Of a stretch of 64,000 bases of DNA, positions 26,358 through 33,921 are shown piece after piece. How positions within the stretch are numbered: position 1 is the stretch's first letter; every line of letters begins with the position of its first letter. Position numbers and translations under genes: made by a program. Source of the stretch: Nocardioides albertanoniae (GTDB taxonomy: Bacteria; Actinomycetota; Actinomycetes; Propionibacteriales; Nocardioidaceae); assembly GCF_006716315.1 (NCBI RefSeq), contig NZ_VFOV01000001.1, positions 3,302,501 to 3,366,500 on the forward strand, read 5' to 3'. The notes below the pieces were generated by a model. It was not told the DNA's origin, made no database searches, and was given only the letters and a program-made list of their open reading frames with translations.

Positions 26358-26640
26358 CGGTTCCCTTTACGCCTCTCATATGCAGCCGACCGCCGGCCGA
26401 CCCCGCGTCATCGCTTGCCGCTGGACTCATGTCGTCCTAGGTCAAGTGTTGCCTCTCACCTTAGGCCGGGTCCACAAAACTCGCGGTCAGGATCCTTTGG
26501 AGTTGCTCGATGCGGCGTGTCTCACAGTTGACAGATATCCTGTACGCATCCCGGCGAAGTCGTTCGCCCGGGCCTGGCCCCCGCGCCGGCGCCCTCGGGC
26601 TTCGGGCTCCGCCTCAGCAGATACGTAAGAGGTCCCTTCG
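26358..26640. promoter_or_regulatory. Divergent promoter region pspA / DUF3043
   Basis: This 283-bp spacer contains a consensus -35 TTGACA at 26527-26532 next to a GATATC-centred dyad (ACAGATATCCTGT, 26530-26542). A perfect GGCGAA-GTCG-TTCGCC dyad occupies 26553-26568. The second dyad is oriented opposite to the known ClgR box, so I do not assign it. No gene was found here. Confidence 0.45.
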
Positions 26641-27228
26641 TTGTTCGGTCGCAAGTCTTCCGCCAGCCAGCAGGTCATCGAGCCCGAGACGCCCAGCAAG
26701 GCCGAGGGCAAGAACCGGCCCACTCCTTCACGCAAGGAGGCCGAGGCGGCGCGCAAGGCGCGGCTCAAGCCGGCGCGCACCCGCAAGGAGATCAACGCCG
26801 CCAACCGCTCGCGCCGCGTCGAGCAGGGCGACAAGATGCGCAACGCGATGAAGACCGGCGACGAGCGTTACCTGCCGCCGCGCGACAAGGGCCCGGTCAG
26901 GCGCTTCATCCGCGACTGGGTCGACTCCCGGTTCACCTTTGCCGAGATCGTGCTGCCGGTGCTGATCATCGCGCTGGTCGTGCCCTACATCAGCATGGAG
27001 CTGGCGATGTACTCCCAGCTGTTCACCCTCGTCGTGATGGCCACGGTGATCGTCAACCTGGTCGCGATGCGCTTCCTCCTCCGCAAGGAGCTCAAGCGCC
27101 GCTTCCCCGACAACGACCTCAAGGGCACCACCTACTACGCGATCATGCGGGCCATCCAGATCCGGCCCCTGCGCCTGCCCAAGCCGCAGGTCAAGATCGG
27201 CACCAAGCTGCCCGACAGCTACCGCTGA
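26641..27228 (+). CDS. DUF3043 membrane protein
   Basis: This 195-residue protein starts at TTG, with AGAGG 8 nt upstream, and reads FGRKSSASQQVIEPETPSKA. A basic, charged N-terminal third (RKEAEAARKARLKPARTRKE) precedes two membrane helices at about 100-118 and 122-143, then a short basic C-terminal tail. The order matches the actinobacterial DUF3043 family. Its function is unknown. It is divergent from pspA and converges on the unknown gene at 27258. Confidence 0.8.
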   Translation: MFGRKSSASQQVIEPETPSKAEGKNRPTPSRKEAEAARKARLKPARTRKEINAANRSRRVEQGDKMRNAMKTGDERYLPPRDKGPVRRFIRDWVDSRFTFAEIVLPVLIIALVVPYISMELAMYSQLFTLVVMATVIVNLVAMRFLLRKELKRRFPDNDLKGTTYYAIMRAIQIRPLRLPKPQVKIGTKLPDSYR

Positions 27229-27229
27229 G

Positions 27230-27246
27230 GCCCGGCCCGGCCGGGC
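27230..27246. terminator. GC-rich dyad between convergent genes
   Basis: GCCCGGCC-C-GGCCGGGC is an 8-bp perfect dyad starting right after the DUF3043 stop. The loop is minimal, so the real stem must be shorter; a weak bidirectional terminator is plausible. Confidence 0.4.
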
Positions 27247-27257
27247 TCACGCTGATC

Positions 27258-27635
27258 TCAGGCGTCGTCCTCGACCAGGCAGACCAGCTTGGCGCCGTTG
27301 GCCGTCCTGGCGAAGGTCCATGAGGTCGCCAGGTCGCTGAGCCGGTCGGCGACGTACGCCTCTGGCGGGCGCGGCAGGAAGGCGCCGAGCGTCCAGGCCG
27401 TGGTCAGCTCGACACACGTCGGCGTACGCCAGGCCAGCTTGATCAGGATCTCGGCGGGTGCGTCGGCGCCGGCCACGTGCACCCCGAGCGCGGCCAGCAC
27501 CTCCAGCATGCTCGCGGCGTGCTTGCCGACGACCCTCGACGTGGTCCAGGCGTGCACCTGAGCCATCGCCTCCTCCGGGGTGAGCAGCTCGGCGGTCGGA
27601 GTGCCGGCGACATCGGCGACAGGGTGGAGACTCAT
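27258..27635 (-). CDS. Hypothetical protein coupled to a STAS protein
   Basis: The 125 residues start MSLHPVADVAGTPTAELLTP and contain a helical region (EEAMAQVHAWTTSRVVGKHA, ASMLEVLAALGVHV) followed by beta strands (AEILIKLAWRTPTCVELTTA and GAKLVCLVEDD). No signal peptide or membrane segment is visible. The ATG overlaps the stop of the upstream STAS gene, so the two are translated together and probably form a regulatory pair. I do not recognise the family. An ATPase or anti-sigma role is not supported by any motif I can see. Confidence 0.65.
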   Translation of the reverse strand: MSLHPVADVAGTPTAELLTPEEAMAQVHAWTTSRVVGKHAASMLEVLAALGVHVAGADAPAEILIKLAWRTPTCVELTTAWTLGAFLPRPPEAYVADRLSDLATSWTFARTANGAKLVCLVEDDA

Positions 27636-28060
27636 GCTCGGGGGCCTTTCAGGGGTGGGGTTGCCCCGGCCTGGATGTCCCAGACCGTGTGGAGCCCGGC
27701 ACGGTGCAGCTGACCGGCCAGGGCGTTGTCGGGATCGGTGAGCAGCAGGCCCACACCGCGCGTCGTGCAGCGGCGCTTGGCCCACAGCAGGGCGGCGATC
27801 GTGGCCGAGGAGAGCCGGGTGAGGCCGGAGACCTCGACGACGACCGCACGCGGGCTGTCGGCGAGCATCTCGTCGATGCGCCAGCGCAGGTCGTGGAGCG
27901 CCTCGCGGCCGGTGCCGTCCGAGAGCGGCACCACCACGCAGTCTTCGCGCGGATAGTAGACCGAGCCGCGGCTGCGTCCGCTGGTCGTGCGAGAGCCATC
28001 CCCTGACGGGTGAGTGTTGTGAGTGGGGATGGCTCTGCGCACACTGCAGACAATGCCCAA
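27632..28060 (-). CDS. STAS-domain protein (anti-sigma-antagonist-like)
   Basis: The conserved part DCVVVPLSDGTGREALHDLR, then RAVVVEVSGLTRLSSATIAA and a GLLLTDPD strand, has the STAS fold. The residue expected to be phosphorylated lies in TRLSSATI. The N-terminus is uncertain: TTG 28060 gives 142 residues, but GTG 28042 and a GTG just before VVPLSD (about 95 residues) are also possible. No good ribosome binding site distinguishes them. It overlaps the unknown gene downstream and is divergent from a two-component system. A partner anti-sigma kinase is not encoded nearby. Confidence 0.7.
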   Translation of the reverse strand: MGIVCSVRRAIPTHNTHPSGDGSRTTSGRSRGSVYYPREDCVVVPLSDGTGREALHDLRWRIDEMLADSPRAVVVEVSGLTRLSSATIAALLWAKRRCTTRGVGLLLTDPDNALAGQLHRAGLHTVWDIQAGATPPLKGPRA

Positions 28061-28079
28061 CGAGTGTGGAGGGCCCTTC

Positions 28080-28112
28080 GCAGTTTCTTTGCAGTTTCAT
28101 GACGGTTTCGCC
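28080..28112. promoter_or_regulatory. Three direct repeats at 11-bp spacing upstream of a response regulator
   Basis: GCAGTTTC, GCAGTTTC and ACGGTTTC repeat with the GTTTC core at 28083, 28094 and 28105, exactly 11 bp apart. This is the classic tandem layout of OmpR-family sites. The array is 53 bp before the response-regulator GTG and also lies in front of the divergent STAS gene. Confidence 0.6.
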
Positions 28113-28164
28113 CGCCTGCCCGCGACGGCGTGGATCCGGCCGGATCGAGTGAGACGATTCGGGC

Positions 28165-28878
28165 GTGCAACAGGCGTCGAAACGAGTGCTCCTCCTCGAG
28201 GACGACTACGGGCTGCGTACGTCGCTGCGGCTCTTCCTCGAGCAGGAGGGGTTCGTCGTCGGGGAGGCCGACGACGCCGAGAAGGCGCAGGAGCTCGACG
28301 CCGCCGAGCCGTTCGACGTGATGCTCGTCGACCTGATGCTGGGCGGGATCGACGGGTTCACCTTCATCCGCAACGTGCGCCCGCAGACGGCCGCTCCGAT
28401 CATCGTGATCAGCGCGCGTGACGGTGCCCGCGACGTGGTCACGGCGCTGGAGGCCGGCGCCGACGACTACGTGCGCAAGCCGTTCGACGTGGCCGAGATC
28501 AGGGCGCGCATCCGGGCGGCGCTGCGCCGGCCCGACCTGCCCACGGCGCCTCACCCGGGCGGGTTCCCGACGACGACGGGCATCGTGCTCGACTCGGTCA
28601 ACGACCTCGTCTTCAACCCCGCGGCCGCGACGCTGCGCCGCGGCGAGGAGGACCTCCACCTGACCAGCACCGAGTTCAAGGTGCTGCTGGCCCTGGTCAC
28701 CAACGCCGGGCGGGTGATGTCGCGCACCAACCTGCTCGACCAGGTCTGGCCCGACGGACACCACGGTGACGTGCGGGTCGTCGACGTGCACATGAGCAGG
28801 CTGCGCATCAAGATGGACCCCGACGCGAGCGTGCTGGTCACGGTGCGCGGCCTCGGCTATCGGGTGGTCCCCCGATGA
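28165..28878 (+). CDS. OmpR-family response regulator
   Basis: This 237-residue regulator begins at GTG (VQQASKRVLLLEDDYGLRTS). The receiver domain has LLLEDD, the phospho-acceptor Asp in VMLVDLMLGGIDG, IIVISARDGA and VRKPFDVAEIRARI. The winged helix contains LHLTSTEFKVLLALVTNAGR and VVDVHMSRLRIKM. It overlaps the kinase start (ATGA) and is followed by a GerMN lipoprotein gene, an arrangement like MtrAB-LpqB or CseBC with a lipoprotein. It may regulate cell-envelope genes, and the 28080-28112 repeats suggest autoregulation. Confidence 0.9.
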   Translation: MQQASKRVLLLEDDYGLRTSLRLFLEQEGFVVGEADDAEKAQELDAAEPFDVMLVDLMLGGIDGFTFIRNVRPQTAAPIIVISARDGARDVVTALEAGADDYVRKPFDVAEIRARIRAALRRPDLPTAPHPGGFPTTTGIVLDSVNDLVFNPAAATLRRGEEDLHLTSTEFKVLLALVTNAGRVMSRTNLLDQVWPDGHHGDVRVVDVHMSRLRIKMDPDASVLVTVRGLGYRVVPR

Positions 28879-30329
28879 GACTGCGCCGGCGCGGCCTGCG
28901 GGCCTCGGTGGTGACGGCCTTCGCCGGCGGCGCCCTGCTGATCAGCCTCATCCTCGCGATCGGCACCTACCTGCCGACGCGTCACTATCTGGTCGAGCAG
29001 CGCGAACGCAACGCGCTGCGGCAGGCGTTCACCGACGCGGCGCTGGCCAAGGAGCGGCTGCGCACCGAAGGCGTCAACGTCGCTGACGTGCTCGCCGAGA
29101 TCGACCAGCCACGCCGCACCACCGTCTACGTCCACCACGACAGCCAGTGGTACTCCTCCAACCTCACCGAGCAGGACCATTCGGCCGCCGACGAGGTCGC
29201 CGACCTGGTCGCCAAGGGGTCGGTCGCGGTGGCGTGGGCCGGCAACGGCGGCCGACCGACCGTCGTGGTCGGCATCCCGCTGCGAGGTGTCGGAGCCGAC
29301 TACTACGAGGTCACCTACGCCGAGGAGCTCGACGAGACGCTGCGCACCATGGGCAACGCGCTGGCGATCTCGGCAGCCCTGACCACGATCGCCGGCGGGC
29401 TGCTGGGCTGGTACGCCACCAGGCGGGTGCTCCGCCCTCTCAACCAGGTCGCGCTGGCGGCCGCCAGGATCTCGGCCGGCGAGCTCGACACCCGCCTCGA
29501 GGCCACCGACGACCCCGACCTCGCCACGCTGACCGGCTCGTTCAACACCATGGTCGACACCGTCGTCGAGAGGCTCGACCACGACGCCCGGTTCGCGGCC
29601 GACGTGAGCCACGAGCTGCGTACGCCGGTGGCCACCCTCACCACTAGCATCGGTGTGCTCGAGGGGGCCAAGGAGCTCTCGCCGAGCTCGGCGACGGCGG
29701 TGCGGCTGATGGGCGCCGAGCTCGAGAGATTCCGCAACGCACTGGAGGACCTCATCGCCCTGGGCAGGCTCGACGCCGGCGCTCCGGAGTCGGAGCGGGA
29801 GGTCGTGGGCGTCGCCGAGCTGCTCGCCCAGGCGCTCGCCGACAGCGGGAAGACCGGGCTGGAGGCCGAGGCGGCGCCCGAGCTCGAGGTCTACGGCGAC
29901 CGGCTCCAGCTCCATCGGGCGCTGGCCAACCTGATCCGCAACGCGGAGACCCACGGCGGCGGCCTGACCGCGTTGCGGGCGATCTCGCGAGGCCGCTACC
30001 TCGAGATCCACGCCGAGGACTCCGGTCCGGGCGTACCTCCTGCTGAACGGGTGCGGATCTTCGAGCGCTTCGCCCGGCTCGGTGCCCGCGGTGCCACCAC
30101 CGGCAGCGGCCTGGGGCTGAGCATCGTCGCGCAGACAGCCCTGCTGCACGACGGCTCGGTCTGGTGTCGCCAGGCCGACACCGGCGGCGCCGACTTCGTG
30201 CTCTCCCTCCCGGCGTACGTTCCTGCTCCTCCGTCATCGGAACCGGCGCCAGCGTCGACACCGGAGCCGGCACCAGCATCGAAAGCAGCCGCCGCACTGG
30301 CATCGCCGCAGGATCGAGACGACCGATGA
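28875..30329 (+). CDS. Sensor histidine kinase
   Basis: This 484-residue membrane kinase has helices at about 10-33 and 160-180 flanking a sensor domain of about 125 residues. HAMP (RRVLRPLNQVALAAARISAG), the phospho-acceptor His in DVSHELRTPVATLTTS, an N box (NLIRNAETHGGG) and G boxes (EDSGPGVPP, GSGLGLSIV) follow. The C-terminal 45 residues are a Pro/Ala/Ser-rich repeat-like tail (EPAPASTPEPAPASKAAAAL), which is not part of the kinase core. Start and stop both overlap neighbours, so the operon is tightly coupled. Confidence 0.9.
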   Translation: MRLRRRGLRASVVTAFAGGALLISLILAIGTYLPTRHYLVEQRERNALRQAFTDAALAKERLRTEGVNVADVLAEIDQPRRTTVYVHHDSQWYSSNLTEQDHSAADEVADLVAKGSVAVAWAGNGGRPTVVVGIPLRGVGADYYEVTYAEELDETLRTMGNALAISAALTTIAGGLLGWYATRRVLRPLNQVALAAARISAGELDTRLEATDDPDLATLTGSFNTMVDTVVERLDHDARFAADVSHELRTPVATLTTSIGVLEGAKELSPSSATAVRLMGAELERFRNALEDLIALGRLDAGAPESEREVVGVAELLAQALADSGKTGLEAEAAPELEVYGDRLQLHRALANLIRNAETHGGGLTALRAISRGRYLEIHAEDSGPGVPPAERVRIFERFARLGARGATTGSGLGLSIVAQTALLHDGSVWCRQADTGGADFVLSLPAYVPAPPSSEPAPASTPEPAPASKAAAALASPQDRDDR

Positions 30330-30976
30330 GACCGCCTCCCGTACGCACTCTGGTGCTGCTGCTCGCTCTGGTCCTGGGCCTTGGCGGCTGTGGCGCACCC
30401 ACCGGCGGTCAGGCCCGGGAGGTGGAAGGCAGCCAGATTCCCTACAACCTCCTCGACGACCCCAGCACGGGTCCGTCCAGACCACCGAGCGACACGGTCA
30501 GCGGACCACGGCTCTACTGGGTCGACGCCCACGACCGGCTCGTGCCTCGGGCGCCGGCACGCTACTGCACCAAGGGCCGGGGTGGTCTGACCCGCACGAT
30601 CCTCGCTCAGCTCGCCGAGGGCCCCTCGCAGAGCGACCTCGGTGCCGGGCTCGGCACCGCGCTCCCCCCGGAGGTCTGGCTGAGCCTCGACAGGCTCGAC
30701 GGACGCACCGCCCGGCTGCGGATCACCAACGAGGAGACGGTCACCGCCAGCAGGGTCGTGCTCGCCACCGCCCAGGCCGTGCTCACCGTCACCTCCATCC
30801 CCGGTGTCGACCAGGTCGAGGTGGAGTTCGACGAGGAGCCGCTGCAGATGCCGCTGCCCTCGGGCGACCTCGCTTCCGGCCCGCTGCGTCACTCCGACTA
30901 CGCCGGCATGCTCCGGCAGACGCCGAGCGAGCCGAAGTCGGACCGCGCCGGGCGCGAGGTGCTCTGCCCGTCGTAG
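30326..30976 (+). CDS. GerMN-domain lipoprotein
   Basis: This 216-residue lipoprotein has a signal peptide ending in LGLGGC (lipidated Cys about 22). The mature protein contains a GerMN domain, visible as LYWVDAHDRLVPRAPARYC, TILAQLAEGPSQSDLGAGLGT, and RLRITNEETVTASRVVLATA leading to a QAVLTVTSIPGVDQVEVEF strand. GerMN domains often bind peptidoglycan or partner proteins outside the membrane. The ATG overlaps the kinase stop. By analogy with LpqB/MtrB it may modulate the sensor kinase. Confidence 0.85.
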   Translation: MRPPPVRTLVLLLALVLGLGGCGAPTGGQAREVEGSQIPYNLLDDPSTGPSRPPSDTVSGPRLYWVDAHDRLVPRAPARYCTKGRGGLTRTILAQLAEGPSQSDLGAGLGTALPPEVWLSLDRLDGRTARLRITNEETVTASRVVLATAQAVLTVTSIPGVDQVEVEFDEEPLQMPLPSGDLASGPLRHSDYAGMLRQTPSEPKSDRAGREVLCPS

Positions 30977-30991
30977 GTCAGCGGCCGTCGG

Positions 30992-31735
30992 TCAGAGACC
31001 GAGCACCTCGTCGAGCCCGACGGTGAGCCCCGGTCGCGACCCGATGCCCCGGATCGCGGCGAGAGCGCCGTGGGCGAACGAGGTGTGGGAGAGGGAGTCG
31101 TGGCGGATCGTCAACAGCTCTCCGGTGCCGCCGAGCACGACCTCCTGATGAGCCACCGAGCCCGACATCCGCAGCGAGTGGACGGGGATGCCGTCGATCT
31201 CCGCGCCGCGAGCTCCGTCCAACGCGGTGGTCGTGGCATCGGGTGCTGCGGCGACGCCTGCCTCGCGGCGCGCCGCCGCGACGAGCTCCGCCGTCCTGCG
31301 CGCGGTGCCGGAGGGAGCGTCCGCCTTCCGCTCGTGGTGGGTCTCGACGATCTCCACCGACGGGAAGTGCGCGGCGGCGAGCTCGGCGAACCGCATCATC
31401 AGCACCGCTCCCACCGAGAAGTTGGGCACGACCATCGCGCCGACGCCCGGGGCTGCCGCCAGCCACTTCTCGAGCTGCGCGACACGGTCGGGGCCGAACC
31501 CCGAGGTGCCGATGACGGTGTGCACGCCGTGGGTCAGGCAGAACTCCGCGTTGTCCATGACCGCCTCGAGGCTGGTGACGTCGACGGCCACCTCGGCACC
31601 GGCGTCGGTGATCGCCGACAGCTCGTCGCCGCGACCGATCCTTGCGACCAGCTCGAGGTCGTCCGCCGACTCGACGGCCTCGCAGACCGCCGATCCGAGC
31701 TTGCCACGCGCGCCGAGAACAGCAACTTTCGTCAT
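30992..31735 (-). CDS. dapB: 4-hydroxy-tetrahydrodipicolinate reductase DapB
   Basis: This 247-residue enzyme performs the second dedicated step of lysine/diaminopimelate synthesis using NAD(P)H. The Rossmann start MTKVAVLGARGKLGSAVCEA, the TSGF loop (VIGTSGFG), the catalytic block VETHHERKADAPSGTARRTA and the C-terminal RPGLTVGLDEVLGL strand are visible. ATG 31735 is preferred over an in-frame codon 15 residues earlier because of a TAGGGT box 7 nt upstream. No other dap gene is adjacent. Confidence 0.95.
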   Translation of the reverse strand: MTKVAVLGARGKLGSAVCEAVESADDLELVARIGRGDELSAITDAGAEVAVDVTSLEAVMDNAEFCLTHGVHTVIGTSGFGPDRVAQLEKWLAAAPGVGAMVVPNFSVGAVLMMRFAELAAAHFPSVEIVETHHERKADAPSGTARRTAELVAAARREAGVAAAPDATTTALDGARGAEIDGIPVHSLRMSGSVAHQEVVLGGTGELLTIRHDSLSHTSFAHGALAAIRGIGSRPGLTVGLDEVLGL

Positions 31736-31742
31736 GGCGCCA

Positions 31743-31748
31743 ACCCTA
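31743..31748 (-). promoter_or_regulatory. Candidate -10 box of dapB
   Basis: TAGGGT lies on the minus strand 7 nt before the dapB ATG, the same box and spacing as adoK and the lipoprotein gene at 52802. Confidence 0.45.
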
Positions 31749-31845
31749 TAGACCACGCTCGGAGCACGAACTACCACCATCTGGTGAACACTGTCCGGCG
31801 AGGGCTGTGAGCAGAACCGTAGAGCTATCTGGCAGTCTTGGCCCC

Positions 31846-32361
31846 ATGGTGGTGCAGACGATCCCTGCTCGGATCCGTTGGGCCGTTGACTTCATGGACA
31901 TTCAGCCGAATGACCACGTCCTCGAAGTCGGCTGTGGTCCAGGGGCTGGTGCCGAGCTGATCTGTAGCCGGCTGGAGACCGGAAAGATGTTCGCGATCGA
32001 CCGCTCGGAATCGGGCGTCGATCGCACCAAGCGACGCTGCGCGAAATACCTGGAGGCTGGACGCCTCACGGTCCGCCAGATCGACCTCGCAACCTTGCGG
32101 GTCCCGGTCAAGCGGCTCACGAAGGTCTTCGCGTTCAACGTCAACCTCTTCTGGGTGCGCGACGCGTCCGCCGAGATCGCGCTCCTCCACGAGCGCGTCC
32201 TCCCCGGCGGCACGGTCAACCTCTTCTACGAGGCGACCCAGCGCGAGCAGGTCCCCGAGATCATCGAGAAGGCCAGCAAGGCCCTCGCCGACGGCGGATT
32301 CCGGGTGAGCATCGTGGACTCCAAGGTCCCCGCCGCCGTCGGCATCATCGGCAAGCGCTGA
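31846..32361 (+). CDS. Class I SAM-dependent methyltransferase
   Basis: This 171-residue protein has the SAM-binding motif HVLEVGCGPGAGAELICSRL near residue 24 and an acidic end of strand 2 (FAIDRSESGVDRTKRRC). The FAFNVNLFWVRDASAEIALL strand-4 region and a C-terminal VPAAVGIIGKR strand complete the small fold. There is no C-terminal substrate-binding extension, so the acceptor cannot be guessed. It starts at ATG 31846. Base composition is slightly less GC-rich at its 5' end than neighbours. It converges on the M16 peptidase across a structured spacer. Confidence 0.82.
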   Translation: MVVQTIPARIRWAVDFMDIQPNDHVLEVGCGPGAGAELICSRLETGKMFAIDRSESGVDRTKRRCAKYLEAGRLTVRQIDLATLRVPVKRLTKVFAFNVNLFWVRDASAEIALLHERVLPGGTVNLFYEATQREQVPEIIEKASKALADGGFRVSIVDSKVPAAVGIIGKR

Positions 32362-32379
32362 CCCGCCCACGCCGAGACG

Positions 32380-32451
32380 ACTGGAGCGAGGTCGAGCGGC
32401 GAGCTTGCTCGTCCGCTCGCGCCGAGCGAAGGAGTGCCCGCGCGAAGCGCG
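32380..32451. repeat. Small hairpins between convergent genes
   Basis: This stretch holds a dyad GAGCGGCGAGC / GCTCGTCCGCTC and a CCGCGC-GAA-GCGCGG hairpin, directly before the large GAGTCGG palindrome. They may terminate the methyltransferase transcript. Confidence 0.5.
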
Positions 32452-32541
32452 GAGTCGGCTCGTCCTGACCGATAAACACGCCGAGTCGGCGCGTTAGAAC
32501 GCGCCGACTCGGCTGCTGTTTCGGTCAGGACGAGCCGACTC
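32452..32541. repeat. GAGTCGG palindromic repeat, copy 2 (nested inverted repeats)
   Basis: A perfect 21-bp outer inverted repeat (32452-32472 with 32521-32541) encloses a perfect 16-bp inner one (32480-32495 with 32498-32513). The left half matches the repeat at 5402-5466, including the TCGTCCTGACCG linker. It fills the gap between two convergent genes. Confidence 0.85.
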
Positions 32542-32550
32542 GGCTGCTGG

Positions 32551-33921
32551 TCAGGCGGGGCCCACGACAGCGAGGATCTCGGGCCGGGTCAGGATCTCGG
32601 CGGCGATCTCGCGACACTCCTCGGCGGTGACGGCGTCGATGCGCTCGAGGACCTCGTCGATCGAGTAGAGCTCACGGTGGACCAGCTCGGCGCGGCCGAT
32701 GCGGGACATCCGGGCGGCGGAGTCCTCCAGGCCGAGCACGAGGCCGCCGCGGAGCTGGCCCTTGGCGAGCTCGATCTCATCCGCGGTGATGCCGTCGCGG
32801 GCGACAGCGGCCAGCTCGGAGCGTACGACCTCGAGGACCTCTTCGACCTTGGACGGCAGCGCGCCGACCTGGACCCCGAAGAGGCCGGTCTCGGCGTGGC
32901 TGTAGGCGTAGGAGAAGACCGAGTAGGCCAGGCCCCGGTGCTCACGGATCTCCTGGAAGAGCCGCGACGAGGTCGAGCCGCCGACAGCGGTGTTGACGAC
33001 CTCGAAGGCGAAGCGCCGCTCGTCGCCGCGACGCAGGCCCTCACGTGCCACGATCAGGTTGACCTGCTCCAACGGACGCTGCGTGCTGACCTCCCCGGGA
33101 GCGACCCCCAGCGGCTCGCCGTCGCGCGGTGGCCGCGGAGCGGCGCGAGCATCGAGGAAACCGGATCCGCCGAACGCTTTCTCCACCATCGTCACGACCG
33201 TGTCGTGGTCGAGGTTACCTGCCACCGAGACGACCATCCGTGGTGCGACGTAGTGCTCCCGGTAGAAGCCGTGGATCGACTCACGGTCGAGCGCCGAGAT
33301 CGACGCCTCGGTGCCGGCGATGCCGCGCCCGAGCGGGGTGGTCGCACCCCAGGCCTGCTCGGCGACGAGGTTGTGGATCACGTCGTCGGGATCGTCGTCG
33401 TGCATGGCGATCTCGTCGAGGATCACATCACGCTCGGCCTCGACGTCGTCGGCGGTCAGGAGCGAGGAGGTCACCATGTCGCCCACGACGTCGACCGCGA
33501 GCGGCAGGTCGGCGTCGAGCACGCGCGCGTGGAAGCAGGTGTACTCCTTGGCGGTGTAGGCGTTGAACTCACCGCCGACGCGGTCCATCGAGTTGGAGAT
33601 CTCCAGCGCCGTACGCGACGGGGTGCCCTTGAACAGCAGGTGCTCGAGGAAGTGCGAGCAGCCGTGCTGCGGCTCGGTCTCGTCGCGGGAGCCGACACCG
33701 ATGAAGACGCCGATCGCCGCGGAGCGTACGCCGGCCATCTGCTCGGTCACGATCCGCAGCCCGGAGGGGTGGACCGTGCGACGCACCAGCGAGGTGACGG
33801 CGCCGTTGACCTCGGTCTGCTCGAGGGTGACCGTGGTGCCGGCTTCCTGGTCATAGCCGGAGGACCGGCCGGCAATTTCTTGCCGACCGGTCCCCTGGGT
33901 GTTGCGTGACGCCAAGGTCAC
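32551..33921 (-). CDS. M16-family zinc peptidase (processing-peptidase-like)
   Basis: This 456-residue metalloprotease carries the inverted zinc motif HFLEH in [14 protein letters not shown], with the distal Glu in the [16 protein letters not shown] helix. The second domain shows [20 protein letters not shown], the substrate-binding Arg/Tyr element. Length fits single-domain-pair PqqL/YmxG-type enzymes. GTG 33921 overlaps the pnp stop by 4 nt; pnp-M16 peptidase is a conserved actinobacterial gene order. Its substrate is unknown; peptide turnover is likely. Confidence 0.93.
   Translation of the reverse strand: MTLASRNTQGTGRQEIAGRSSGYDQEAGTTVTLEQTEVNGAVTSLVRRTVHPSGLRIVTEQMAGVRSAAIGVFIGVGSRDETEPQHGCSHFLEHLLFKGTPSRTALEISNSMDRVGGEFNAYTAKEYTCFHARVLDADLPLAVDVVGDMVTSSLLTADDVEAERDVILDEIAMHDDDPDDVIHNLVAEQAWGATTPLGRGIAGTEASISALDRESIHGFYREHYVAPRMVVSVAGNLDHDTVVTMVEKAFGGSGFLDARAAPRPPRDGEPLGVAPGEVSTQRPLEQVNLIVAREGLRRGDERRFAFEVVNTAVGGSTSSRLFQEIREHRGLAYSVFSYAYSHAETGLFGVQVGALPSKVEEVLEVVRSELAAVARDGITADEIELAKGQLRGGLVLGLEDSAARMSRIGRAELVHRELYSIDEVLERIDAVTAEECREIAAEILTRPEILAVVGPA

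Noticed and set aside
26553..26568. ClgR-type operator at the psp promoter
   Set aside because: The dyad reads GGCGAA-GTCG-TTCGCC, while the known ClgR site has TTCGC first and GCGAA second with a 5-bp spacer.
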